Numbered from the stretch's first letter, positions 26,820 to 35,357 are shown. The stretch is DNA of 64,000 bases from VAZQ01 sp036557705 (GCA_036557705.1 DATBHB010000124.1:1-64000), one strand, 5' to 3'. A program made the numbers and translations. The notes: generated by a model not told the origin, from the letters alone.

Positions 26820-26840
26820 GACTGACCCCGGCTAAGTCTC

Positions 26841-27722
26841 TCACTCCGCGGCCGGAACCCGCACTGGTTTCCGCGTTGTTGCGGGTGGCGCAACGACGTC
26901 GCGATCGAGATCGCGACCGACCAACCGCAGCACCTCCGCTGACGCATCGGCCAGGACCGCCCGACGGGCGGCAATCTGTCGCGAGAACATGTTGTAGATC
27001 ACCACGGCAGGGATCGCTGCTGCTAGTCCGAATGCGGTCGCCAGCAGCGCTTCGGCGATACCCGGAGCTACTACGGCGAGATTGGTGGTCTGCGATTTCG
27101 AAATGCCGATAAAGCTGTTCATGATGCCCCATACCGTGCCGAACAGGCCTACGAACGGGGCGGTGGCACCGATTGTCGCCAGCAGGCCGGTGCCACGGAT
27201 CATCTGGCGGCCGCGGCTGGCTTCGATGCGCTCGAGCCGCGAGCCGATCCGCTCCTTGACGCCCTCGCGGTCCGTCAGATCGTCCGAGAGGCGCAGTTCT
27301 TCTACGGCTGCGTCAACGAACCTGCCGACGGTTCCATCGGCATCGCCTAATCTTTGTGCGGCCTCGTTCAGCGAGCGCACCGAGGCGAGCCTGCGCAATG
27401 CCCGCCGCGCGCGGTTCCCCGCCACGAGAATCTCGATGCTCTTGGCGAGCCACACCGTCCAGGTCACGACCGACGCGAGAACGAGGCCGATCAGAACCGC
27501 CTGCACCAGGGGATCGGCGTGGAGAAACATGCCCCAAGGGGAGAGATCGCGCGGCAACTCGCCAACGCCGATCGAAGGCACCGGCGTCGCCGGTGCTGCC
27601 TCTTGGCTGAACACAACTGCCGGAAATCCGAAGGAGAGGAAAACGGCAAGGAGCGGCAACTGAATGCCGCTCGGCACCAAGCGGATTACGCACCGGGATG
27701 TTCGCATCATGGGCCAGTACAT
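26841..27722 (-). CDS. exbB: ExbB/TolQ-family proton-channel protein
   Basis: About 293 residues. It has a signal-like hydrophobic N-terminus (LPLLAVFLSFGFPAVVFSQ), a Pro/Ala-rich linker, then the MotA/TolQ/ExbB domain with three helices: VQAVLIGLVLASVVTWTVWLA, LLATIGATAPFVGLFGTVWGIM and IAEALLATAFGLAAAIPAVVIYN. GTVWGIMNSFIGISKSQTTNL is typical ExbB. The start at 27722 (MYWPMM) follows AAGGCGCG; ATGs at 27710 and 27707 are possible. A Zur-like site lies 8 bases upstream of the start. It heads exbB-exbD-tonB. Confidence 0.92.
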   Translation of the reverse strand: MYWPMMRTSRCVIRLVPSGIQLPLLAVFLSFGFPAVVFSQEAAPATPVPSIGVGELPRDLSPWGMFLHADPLVQAVLIGLVLASVVTWTVWLAKSIEILVAGNRARRALRRLASVRSLNEAAQRLGDADGTVGRFVDAAVEELRLSDDLTDREGVKERIGSRLERIEASRGRQMIRGTGLLATIGATAPFVGLFGTVWGIMNSFIGISKSQTTNLAVVAPGIAEALLATAFGLAAAIPAVVIYNMFSRQIAARRAVLADASAEVLRLVGRDLDRDVVAPPATTRKPVRVPAAE

Positions 27723-27730
27723 ACGCGCCT

Positions 27731-27745
27731 TGTTATAACGTTTCA
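27731..27745 (+). promoter_or_regulatory. Zur-box-like site upstream of exbB
   Basis: TGTTATAACGTTTCA (plus-strand reading) shares TGTTATAA and the final CA with the sites near both DUF2946 genes. It lies immediately upstream of the exbB ribosome site, where a bound repressor would block expression of the TonB energiser. The rest of the gap 27746-27950 shows no gene. The regulator identity is an inference. Confidence 0.4.
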
Positions 27746-27950
27746 ATCCTTTCTTTTCGCGCGGTTGGCAGGAGCGTGTTGGCCGGCATTGCGCCAATCA
27801 ATGAGCCCGCCCAATGTATCCTGAATCTGCGCCCCTTGCTTTCGTTTCCTGGGGTGCGACGTTTTGGCCGCCGGACACGAAGGCCACAGAGGGCCAGTCA
27901 GCAACTTCGCGACTTGATGAGGGGAAACAATTAATTGACTCAACCAGCCG

Positions 27951-28706
27951 CTAATACATCGGCCAGCCAAACTTATAGCTGACGCGCACCACCGCGGTGT
28001 CTGTGCTGGGGGCAATCCTCACTGTTTCGGTGAAAGGATTACTTTGCGAAATAGTGGCGGTAACGACCTTCGCGCCGAATTCATAGTGCCGGAATTCGGC
28101 TCCGACGATCCAGTTGTTGTTGGCCGCCCAATCAAGGCCGATCCCGATGTAACCCCCATCCGGTCTTGCGCTTGCTTGCTCAAACGCAGGAGGAGAGGGT
28201 GAAATGTTCTGGGCGTTGAACTTGAACGAGCCAGTGGCGTAGCCGCCGGTGACATATACCATCAAATTGCCACCGGCCCAGCCAAGCCGGGCACCGCCGC
28301 TCCAGATGTCCTGCATCTTGGCGTAGGCCGTTCCTGTTGTATTGGGGTCGGGATTGACGAAAATGGACAGCGCCGTGATCTGTCCGAGGTTGGCGTTGAA
28401 GAACCCAGCCAGATAACCGCCCTCGACACCGACAACAAGTGATCCGAATTGGCGCTGAGCGCCGACAAAAGCGCCGAGCGCGAATGAATCGTGGTCGGGC
28501 CGAAAACCAACCGTCCCGAGTGTGGGATTCGATAGATCGATTTTCGAACTCTGCCCACCAATCTCGCCGCCGAGGTAGAAGCCGCTCCAGTCGATGATTG
28601 GAACCGGAGGCGGCGCCTTGACGGCCAAATCGGCGGCAGCGGCGGCCCCGATCGTCACAGCAATTGCCAAGGCGGAAGCGCTTAGAGCAGCAAAGAATCG
28701 GTGCAT
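27951..28706 (-). CDS. outer-membrane beta-barrel protein (Omp25/31-like)
   Basis: A 251-residue protein with a signal peptide (MHRFFAALSASALAIAVTIGAAAAADL). The mature start KAPPPVPIIDWSGFYLGGEIGG is the hallmark of the Rhizobiales Omp25/Omp31/RopB-type 8-strand barrel, followed by alternating aromatic strands to the C-terminus VRVSYKFGWPMY. The start at 28706 follows GGGGA. It lies 93 bases after the TonB-dependent receptor whose C-terminal domain is of the same type (WAGFYGGAHFGG), so the fused and free barrels may share an origin. Confidence 0.85.
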   Translation of the reverse strand: MHRFFAALSASALAIAVTIGAAAAADLAVKAPPPVPIIDWSGFYLGGEIGGQSSKIDLSNPTLGTVGFRPDHDSFALGAFVGAQRQFGSLVVGVEGGYLAGFFNANLGQITALSIFVNPDPNTTGTAYAKMQDIWSGGARLGWAGGNLMVYVTGGYATGSFKFNAQNISPSPPAFEQASARPDGGYIGIGLDWAANNNWIVGAEFRHYEFGAKVVTATISQSNPFTETVRIAPSTDTAVVRVSYKFGWPMY

Positions 28707-28799
28707 TATCATCCCCGATATCGAATGGGTTTCTACATCTGCGCCGAGTGCGCAGGGCATAATGGGCGGCAAGAGTTGTTGTTCCGACATTTTGCCCTC

Positions 28800-31700
28800 C
28801 TATGAGCCCCAATGATAATTCACGCCGACCTTGACCTCGTGCTGCTTGGTATCCACCCGGATATAATTGCCGGGGACTAGAGCGCCGGTGCCGATCGTAG
28901 CGGTGCCGAAATCAAGGAAGGCGTATTCAGCCTTGGCTGACCAACGCGCGGCGAGGAGATATTCGATGCCGGCGCCGGCAGTCCAGCCAACGCGATTTGG
29001 ACTAAACACCGCCTCGCCATTCACCCCGGCCATGGTGCATGCGGTGCCCGGCACAACCGTAGGACAGCCCGAAAACGCTTGCAGCTTGTAGTCGGCGTTC
29101 ATCCAAGCGCCGCCCGCCTTGGCATAGAGCAGAAGCGGTCCATCGACGTGACCAAAACGCCCGGTCAGCGTGTCGTACCATTTGTGACTGCTGTAGAGGT
29201 CGGCAGCGGTGACGTTGTTGAAGAAGTTTCCCTTGCCCTGGCCCGTGGTCCACGACAATTCGCCTTCGACGCCAGCGAGCCAATTGGGCATCGGGAGATA
29301 ATTGTAGCCGAGTTGAATCCCGCCGAGCGCGCCGAAAGGATTGGTCTTGATGTGCATCGCCGTACCGAGCAGCGCCGGGCCGACGGTCTCATCCTCGCCG
29401 CTCGAGAACGCACCGCCGAAATGGGCGCCGCCATAGAAACCTGCCCAGCTCGCGAGTACCGGTTGGGAAGGCTGCGCCTTGAAGATGCCGGGCATTGGCG
29501 TCGCGAAGCCGGGCGCGGCTCCCGTCGGGCCGAGCTTCTGCGATATGCCTACGTAGTAGCCGCGACGCGGACCGTATTGCGAAGCGAAAACGCCAATGCC
29601 GGAGCCATTACGGATGAAATAGATGTTGTCGGTAACGTTCACGACGTCGAACCGTACCGTGATCGGCTGCTTGTCGAAAATCCAATTGGCCGGCGGCAGA
29701 AAGTCGTGGGAGACGCCGACATTGACCTGCCAATAGGGCGGCAGCGAACTCATGTTGGCGAAATCGGTACGCAAGCCGCTGCCGTAGATCATGGTCGCGC
29801 TCATGAGCGTGCCGTCCCACCAGGTATGAGTGTCGGCGACGCGGTAGGCGACCCGGCCGGAGCCGGTTATCCATTGATCGTGATCGGTATGGATCCAATG
29901 GGTTGCGATATAGGCAAGCTCGTCGGGATCGAACAGCGACTGGTTGGACGCAACCTGGGTGGCGAGCTGATTGGCCACCGCCCAGTTGGTCTCGACGGTC
30001 AGGTTTCCGGCTTTGAACTTGCCGCTGAACTCGACACCCCAGTTCTCGCCTTTGGCGTAGTTGAAGGCAGTGAGAACATAGGCCTGCCCGAACTGCCCAT
30101 CATCGATGAGGTCTTTCGCCTTCTTGTAATAGGCGTCGATGCCGATCTCCAGCGTCGGACAGTAGGTCGTCGCAATCGGCGCCTTGGCAAGCATGCTGGT
30201 TGACCCTTCCGGGCACCGCGGCAACACCTGCTGTACAATTCCCACATCGTAGACATCGCCTCGTTCGGGCTCGATGTTACCCACGTTTGGCGTGGCCGCG
30301 GAGTTGGTCGTGTTCTCATACAACTGGAACGGCTCCAGACGCCCCAGCACTTGTTCCGGCGGCGTGAAATAACGCATGTAGCCGGCATGCAGCACGGTCC
30401 CCCACCAGGGCGTGTACTGCAGGGCAGCGCGCGGACTGAACTGGTTGGCGTCGACGTATTGAAAGATTTGATCGAATCTCAGGCCGTAGTTGAGCGTGAG
30501 CTTCGGAGTGAGTCGCCATTCATCCTGGATGTACGCGCCTAGCTGCCAACCAAACTTGTCGCTCGCGTCCGGGATGTTGAAGGGCGGTTCGAAAGCGGTA
30601 TTGCTGCCGGCTGGGCAATAGCCCGGCGCAGGACCGATAATGGTAGGATTCGGGGCTCCGGGACAGAATTCGACCGTCTGTGTGGTCCTGATGCTCGTGA
30701 ACTCGGCGTTGGTAACGAAACCTGTCCGCAGCGTGTGCTCCTCGTTTAAGCGATAAGCAGCATCACCGGCGACACCGTTGAGGAAGCTGCTGCGAAAGAC
30801 GTCAGACGCTACATCATTGAAGAGCATGTCGCCGACGAGGTCGGGAACGAAGTGCAGATCGCTGTAGCGGTTATAATAGGTAAGCTGAACGTCGAGATTG
30901 TCGACGGACCGCTGCCAGGCCACCGCTCCAAAGGCGTTCTTTTCGTACTGGTTCTGATCGATATATGCAGAATTGGCATTCCCGATGCACCAGGCCGTGA
31001 AGGTACCTGGAGGCACCCCGGGGCAAGTACTTCCACCAACAAATCCCGCTGCGTTGGTCGCCTGACCAGGGTTATTGGGGATCTGGAATTTCTGCTCTGA
31101 CACGCCTGCGAGGGTCACCACGCGGGTAGAGGGATCGAGCAGCGTCGAGGTATATTCGAACAGCTGCCCCTGACGTGTCTGATCGTGAATGGGTTTGTAT
31201 GAGGCGGTCGGGTTTTCGAGGCCTTCATCGGTGCCCCGGAAACGTCCAGTGACGAAATAATCGGTCTTGCCGATTACCCCGCCGTATTGAAAGCTCGACG
31301 TAATCGTCTCCTGGCTGCCCCCATAAACGCCGACGCTGCCGCCTGCCGGGTCGGCGCCGCTCTTGGTGGTGAAGTCGAGGATGCCGACGGTGTGCAGCCC
31401 ATATTGCGCCGGCAAGGCTCCATCGATGAGCTTCATGCTGGCAATGAAAGTCGGGTCGAGAAGCTGCGAGTAGCCGGAAATGCTGTCGGGCAGCAGGATG
31501 CCGTTGATCCGGAACTGAACATTGGCGTGGTCGTTGCGGATATGAAAATCGCCGGAAGACTTGGAGTCCTGATAGACGCCAGGAAACTGCAACAAGAAGT
31601 CTTTCAACGGCGCGGCACCTCCCTGAGGGATGGATTCGACATCCTGCGGAGTGAGGTCATGAGTGTTGGCCCCAATCTTCGGTAAAATGACATCATCGCG

Positions 31701-32081
31701 GCGCTCGTTGAGATTCGAGGTCTGCTGCACCACCGTCCGATTCGCCGCCTGCTGCGCCTGTTCCGGCGTCGGTGGGGGCCCCCTGACTACCGGCGCCGGA
31801 GCCGTGACGCGCGGGCGCGGTGGTGTCGTCACTCTCCGGGGCCTTGCTTTTGGCGCCTGTTTCGGCGCGCTGACGGTAACCTGCGGCAGGGCCTGGCCCC
31901 CCTGCGGGGCGGGCTGTTGCGCCGGTTGCTCGGCTGGCTGTTGCGCGCGCTGACCACCTTGCTCACCACCCTGCTGACCTCCCTGCCCACCCTGCTCCTG
32001 GGCCATGACCCAGTTGTGGGCCGCCGTCATTGCCATGATCGAGCAGCCGGCCAGAATCAGTTTGCGAATTGACGTTGACAC
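28800..32081 (-). CDS. TonB-dependent receptor with fused C-terminal Omp25/31-like beta-barrel
   Basis: A 1093-residue outer-membrane protein, starting at GTG 32081 behind a run of G. After the signal (to about 27) comes a Gln/Gly/Pro-rich segment (28-62), a TonB box LPQVTVSAP (65-73), a basic Pro-rich linker, a plug domain (about 120-250, with DVESIPQGGAAPLKDFLLQFPGV) and a large 22-strand-type barrel to about 865. A second module from about residue 880 (WAGFYGGAHFGG...) to the end has the pattern of a small 8-strand barrel of about 210 residues. Ordinary receptors end after the first barrel. The metal-transport neighbours suggest a metal or metallophore ligand. It is downstream of the DUF2946 gene, probably in one operon. 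Confidence 0.88.
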   Translation of the reverse strand: MSTSIRKLILAGCSIMAMTAAHNWVMAQEQGGQGGQQGGEQGGQRAQQPAEQPAQQPAPQGGQALPQVTVSAPKQAPKARPRRVTTPPRPRVTAPAPVVRGPPPTPEQAQQAANRTVVQQTSNLNERRDDVILPKIGANTHDLTPQDVESIPQGGAAPLKDFLLQFPGVYQDSKSSGDFHIRNDHANVQFRINGILLPDSISGYSQLLDPTFIASMKLIDGALPAQYGLHTVGILDFTTKSGADPAGGSVGVYGGSQETITSSFQYGGVIGKTDYFVTGRFRGTDEGLENPTASYKPIHDQTRQGQLFEYTSTLLDPSTRVVTLAGVSEQKFQIPNNPGQATNAAGFVGGSTCPGVPPGTFTAWCIGNANSAYIDQNQYEKNAFGAVAWQRSVDNLDVQLTYYNRYSDLHFVPDLVGDMLFNDVASDVFRSSFLNGVAGDAAYRLNEEHTLRTGFVTNAEFTSIRTTQTVEFCPGAPNPTIIGPAPGYCPAGSNTAFEPPFNIPDASDKFGWQLGAYIQDEWRLTPKLTLNYGLRFDQIFQYVDANQFSPRAALQYTPWWGTVLHAGYMRYFTPPEQVLGRLEPFQLYENTTNSAATPNVGNIEPERGDVYDVGIVQQVLPRCPEGSTSMLAKAPIATTYCPTLEIGIDAYYKKAKDLIDDGQFGQAYVLTAFNYAKGENWGVEFSGKFKAGNLTVETNWAVANQLATQVASNQSLFDPDELAYIATHWIHTDHDQWITGSGRVAYRVADTHTWWDGTLMSATMIYGSGLRTDFANMSSLPPYWQVNVGVSHDFLPPANWIFDKQPITVRFDVVNVTDNIYFIRNGSGIGVFASQYGPRRGYYVGISQKLGPTGAAPGFATPMPGIFKAQPSQPVLASWAGFYGGAHFGGAFSSGEDETVGPALLGTAMHIKTNPFGALGGIQLGYNYLPMPNWLAGVEGELSWTTGQGKGNFFNNVTAADLYSSHKWYDTLTGRFGHVDGPLLLYAKAGGAWMNADYKLQAFSGCPTVVPGTACTMAGVNGEAVFSPNRVGWTAGAGIEYLLAARWSAKAEYAFLDFGTATIGTGALVPGNYIRVDTKQHEVKVGVNYHWGS

Positions 32082-32192
32082 CTTAGTCCCCCCAAAGCCT
32101 GACCATTCCGTGCGGCGGCATCACTTGCATTGGTAATGCTGCTGCGATGCAGGTCGGCGTGGGCGCCGCGAGCGGAGCTTTGCCGACAAATG

Positions 32193-32591
32193 TTAGGCGA
32201 GGGGAGGCGCGCGGGCCCGGAACAAATTAACGAAAGATAAAACCCGCTCACCATCAGTGCTGATGGCCTGCGCAATGCAGATGGCGGCGATCGGAACAGG
32301 AAGGGCTGGTAAATCCGTCAGTACTAGGGACTCGGTGAGATGAATCAGCGCGCAAATCGGACAAGGGTCATCGCCGGTCTTTGGAGAGATCGGCGCCGGT
32401 GCGACCGGTAAGCGGCGAACCTGTTCATCCGCCGGAGACCGCTGCGCAAGGGACCTGGTCGATCGCACCAGCGTGGAACGCGCCCCAAAAGCTGGCGCGT
32501 GGACGTGATTAAACGTCAGAACCAACTGGCATGCGAGCGCGAGGATCGCGCACCATGCACCCCAATGCCTGTTCGTCCGAAACCAGCCCAT
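32193..32591 (-). CDS. DUF2946-like metal-associated protein (copy 2)
   Basis: A 132-residue protein: MGWFRTNRHWGAW, one hydrophobic helix (about 12-27), an H-x-H (FNHVHAPAFG), a basic linker, DPCPICALIHLTES (C-x2-C-x3-H) and a C-terminus ending FRARAPPLA. It is paralogous to the gene at 20722-21108 by motif order. The start ATG at 32591 has no strong ribosome site. It is the first gene of the probable unit DUF2946 / TonB receptor / barrel / exbB / exbD / tonB, and two Zur-like sites lie directly upstream. The role is probably metal-related and periplasmic; the biochemical function is unknown. Confidence 0.75.
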   Translation of the reverse strand: MGWFRTNRHWGAWCAILALACQLVLTFNHVHAPAFGARSTLVRSTRSLAQRSPADEQVRRLPVAPAPISPKTGDDPCPICALIHLTESLVLTDLPALPVPIAAICIAQAISTDGERVLSFVNLFRARAPPLA

Positions 32592-32619
32592 ATATCCGAG
32601 CGCTCAGCCAACGCACGAA

Positions 32620-32634
32620 TGTTATAATATCACC
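32620..32634 (+). promoter_or_regulatory. Zur-box-like site, promoter-proximal, DUF2946/receptor operon
   Basis: TGTTATAATATCACC, flanked as GAA...TTTC, is the best match in the window to the inverted repeat TGTTATAATATAACA (12 of 15 in the core). It lies 29 bases before the start of the minus-strand DUF2946 gene and overlaps an AT-rich promoter-like stretch (GATATTATAAC on the minus strand). The 348-base gap 32592-32939 otherwise shows no gene. Confidence 0.5.
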
Positions 32635-32649
32635 TTTCAGGCCGAATAG

Positions 32650-32664
32650 TGTGACATTATAGCA
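32650..32664 (-). promoter_or_regulatory. second Zur-box-like site, DUF2946/receptor operon
   Basis: Read on the minus strand the site is TGCTATAATGTCACA, 30 bases centre to centre (about three helical turns) from the site at 32620, so two dimers could bind the same face of the DNA. The central TATAAT could also serve as a -10 element for the minus-strand operon. Confidence 0.42.
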
Positions 32665-32939
32665 CCACACAACGAATGATTTCGGCTGTCCCGGTATTCG
32701 GCGCCAGGAGCAAGAAATCGATTGGTCCAGATCACTTTAGTGAACGCATTGAGGTAATTAGGTCTCCGATGACGACGATCACAATGGCCTTTGACGCTCG
32801 GCTCCGGTGCCGGTCCCGACCGCCCCACCAGGACCGAGTGAAGCCACAAGGGCGGCCGCCGACACTGTCCGCACTATCGCGACCGCATAGCGGCATACGT
32901 TGTAACCCTGATGTTCCCTGCAATGTGGAACGGTTGCAG

Positions 32940-33656
32940 CTATAGGCTCGCGAGGCGTACGGCGGTATAGACCGCCGCAACACCGAGGACGGTCATGGCC
33001 GTTGTTCCACCCGTAGGATGATCATGATAACTCTCGGGAAGTAGGTCGCTTGCCCCGATATACAGAAAAAACCCGGCAAACAGTGCCAAGGCAAAACCCA
33101 GCACGCCGTGCTGGACGGGAACGATCAGCGTTGATGCAGCGCCGCCCACTGGCGCTGCGGCATCGATCAGCAGCCAACGGAAAGCAGATCGGTTATCGCC
33201 TTTGTTACGCACGATTACACTTATCGTATTGACCCCATCGGAAAAGTCGTGAGCCAGCACGGCGGCGGCCACGATTGCGCCGACAGCATTCGAAACTTTG
33301 AAGCTGAGCCCAATCGCAAATCCATCGAGAAAGCTGTGAACCGCGAGACTCATTGCACCGAGGATGCCTCGGCGCCACAGCTTTTCCGTCCGTGGACCTT
33401 TGTCTCCGTGCGGTGCGACGGTCCTGTCCAAGAGCATGTATGCAACAAAGCCACTGCCAATAACAGCTGTGACCGCTCGTCCGTCAGTGGCGCTCGCAAG
33501 TTCGAGCGCCTCCGGGATCAAATCGAAAAAGGCAACGCCGATCAGGGCACCTGCGCTGAATCCTAAGATCAGATGCAGACGATCTCTCAAATACAAGGCG
33601 AAGATACCTCCGAGCAGCGTCGACACGAAGGCCCCCATACTAAGCGCAATGGCCAT
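32940..33656 (-). CDS. ZIP-family metal (zinc) transporter
   Basis: A 238-residue inner-membrane protein. I start at ATG 33656 (MAIALSMGAFVSTLLGGIFA) behind AAGG; a TTG further upstream would add 16 residues. Helices carry the ZIP metal-path signatures: SLAVHSFLDGFAIGLSF (HSxxDG) and AAVLAHDFSDGVNTISV (AHDFSDG), with GVAFFDLIPEALELA in an earlier helix. ZIP proteins bring Zn2+ or related ions into the cytosol. It lies beside the DUF2946/TonB-receptor operon on the same strand. A weak Zur-like site is 232 bases upstream (33888). Confidence 0.9.
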   Translation of the reverse strand: MAIALSMGAFVSTLLGGIFALYLRDRLHLILGFSAGALIGVAFFDLIPEALELASATDGRAVTAVIGSGFVAYMLLDRTVAPHGDKGPRTEKLWRRGILGAMSLAVHSFLDGFAIGLSFKVSNAVGAIVAAAVLAHDFSDGVNTISVIVRNKGDNRSAFRWLLIDAAAPVGGAASTLIVPVQHGVLGFALALFAGFFLYIGASDLLPESYHDHPTGGTTAMTVLGVAAVYTAVRLASL

Positions 33657-34184
33657 TGGTATAACCTTGCTGAACGATCTCTCAACGAAAAGCCGATGGT
33701 GCAATCCCCGTACGGCGTCAAGTGGATAGCGACTTCAGCAGCTGCGTCCCAGGGCCGCTTCATTGGTGTCAAGGATCCCCCTCGCACCGCGCCGACCGAC
33801 GTGCTGCCGACTGACACCGCGCGACGATTCGTGCAAGGCCGGACTCCGTGAGCGGCAGTTCGGGCGCAACCAGCGGCCTTAACTGTCGGTTATAGTGTGC
33901 AGACCGCCGATCCGATCGTGCCAGGGGTGGAGGCCGACCTTAGCTGGCCGGCTTAAGCAAGACCATTTCGCTGGCAGACTGCGCGGGCAGTTGCAAGGTA
34001 ACTAATCCTTGGATCATCACCACGCGGCGCGGCGGTTATGCGTTCGACTGGATCTTTCCCTACTTGACTGCAAGCGCGGTGTTCGGCGATCTGGTAGTAA
34101 GCACCCCCTTCGACAGGTCCTAGCGAATGGACTGGGATGGGCCGGAAGCCTGGGCGTCGAGTTCGTCGTTGTCGGACACGCGCG
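33657..34184. other. 528-base gap without a recognisable gene
   Basis: No frame here has a convincing start, ribosome site or family pattern. A plus-strand frame near 34020-34120 reads IITTRRGGYAFDWIFPYLTA and then SAVFGDLVVSTPFDRS before a stop, but it has no start codon. It could be a remnant of a lost gene. One weak Zur-like motif is present at 33888. Confidence 0.5.
33888..33902 (+). promoter_or_regulatory. weak Zur-box-like motif upstream of the ZIP gene
   Basis: GGTTATAGTGTGCAG shares the 10-base core GTTATAGTGT with the site at 20638 upstream of the first DUF2946 gene. It is 232 bases from the ZIP start, far for a repressor site, and its second half is poor. Confidence 0.22.
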
Positions 34185-35357
34185 CTAATGCTGAACATCG
34201 AATTCCATCACGTCGTAGCCAAGCGCAGCGTTGGCTCCTTCAGGCACCATGTATTGCGCCGTGAATTTCATCCCAACCGTGAGCTGAGAGCGGTCGGCAA
34301 CCCCTTCGAACACGGTGTCGCCGGCCGTACGCAACCGGATCTCCTCGCCGGAATCGGATTTCGTGGTGAGAAACCGCCCCTCCTCGGCAATCTTCGCGAT
34401 CGTGCCATGGACCGTGTGGTCGGTGATCGGAACGATTTGCGGCGGCTCGCTCCGCAACTCCCGATAGATGGTTTCCGCCATCCATGGAAAATGCGAGGCG
34501 CGGTCCCAGCTCTTGTATTCGTTCATATTGAATTGCTTTTCGATGTCAGGAAGCGGAAGCCCATTCGTCATCATGGTGCGTACCTTCTGGCGGGCGAGCA
34601 GCAGGTAATCGGTCAGCGCGTGAAGGTCGGTTACGCCGCCAAGCGGCCCATGCGCCGGAACGAGCACTTTCGGCTTAAGCGCGCTGAGCACTTCGAGCTG
34701 CTTGAGCATTCCCCAGGTGGTGCCGTGGCTGTAGTCGGGCCGGATATCCGGATGCCGCTCCTTGTAGCCGACGAAACCTGCATGCATGACACCGGTTTCC
34801 GGAAGCCAAACCGCGACATCCCCCGGATTGTAAGTGTCGTCGATATAGATCAACTCAATGGTTTTTCCGCCGAGGTGGAGCGTCATCCGATCGCTGAAGC
34901 TGATAGCCGTATCGATCGGCCTTACATCCTTGAGGGCATCGGCGCGTTCCGGGAAGCGTCGCTGCCATGATTTGATCTGATATGGCTTCCACGACGCCCA
35001 GTCCTTATAAACTCGGTCGTGGACGATGACATGAGCCGGCGGCGCAAACAGCGGGGTGCCGCCCTGATGATCGCCGTGATTCTGGCTGATGACGACGTAG
35101 CGCACCGGTTGGTCGGTGACCGATTTGATGAAATTCTGCAGGATTCGTGTTTCGGGGGGATTATTCCCGGTATCGACCAGGACCACGCCCTGGCCGGTTA
35201 CGATTGCCATCGCATTAGCGTCGTTGCGCTTGCCGATGAAGGCATAGACGTCTTCGGCGACTTTCTTGAACTCGGCCTTGTCGCCGGTCATGGCGAGCGC
35301 GGCCTGGGGGACGAGTACGACGAAGACGAAAAAGACGAGGACGTTAAGAATTTTCAT
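34185..35357 (-). CDS. exported metallo-beta-lactamase-fold hydrolase
   Basis: A 390-residue protein with a signal peptide (MKILNVLVFFVFVVLVPQAALA). The MBL fold begins VAEDVYAFIGKRNDANAMAI and GVVLVDTGNNPPE. The metal motif is SQNHGDHQGG (91-100): His94, Asp96 and His97 are kept, but the first His of H-x-H-x-D-H is Gln92. Later ligands are in GVMHAGFVG and VPAHGPLGG. The C-terminal 110 residues form an extra domain. The family includes lactonases, sulfatases and dioxygenases. The sequence does not fix the reaction, and the missing His may alter the metal site. Gene neighbours are exported enzymes. Confidence 0.8.
   Translation of the reverse strand: MKILNVLVFFVFVVLVPQAALAMTGDKAEFKKVAEDVYAFIGKRNDANAMAIVTGQGVVLVDTGNNPPETRILQNFIKSVTDQPVRYVVISQNHGDHQGGTPLFAPPAHVIVHDRVYKDWASWKPYQIKSWQRRFPERADALKDVRPIDTAISFSDRMTLHLGGKTIELIYIDDTYNPGDVAVWLPETGVMHAGFVGYKERHPDIRPDYSHGTTWGMLKQLEVLSALKPKVLVPAHGPLGGVTDLHALTDYLLLARQKVRTMMTNGLPLPDIEKQFNMNEYKSWDRASHFPWMAETIYRELRSEPPQIVPITDHTVHGTIAKIAEEGRFLTTKSDSGEEIRLRTAGDTVFEGVADRSQLTVGMKFTAQYMVPEGANAALGYDVMEFDVQH

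Noticed and set aside
33953..34198. 81-residue minus-strand frame upstream of the ZIP gene
   Set aside because: Overlaps the end of the MBL-fold gene in another frame, and its composition is basic and motif-free.
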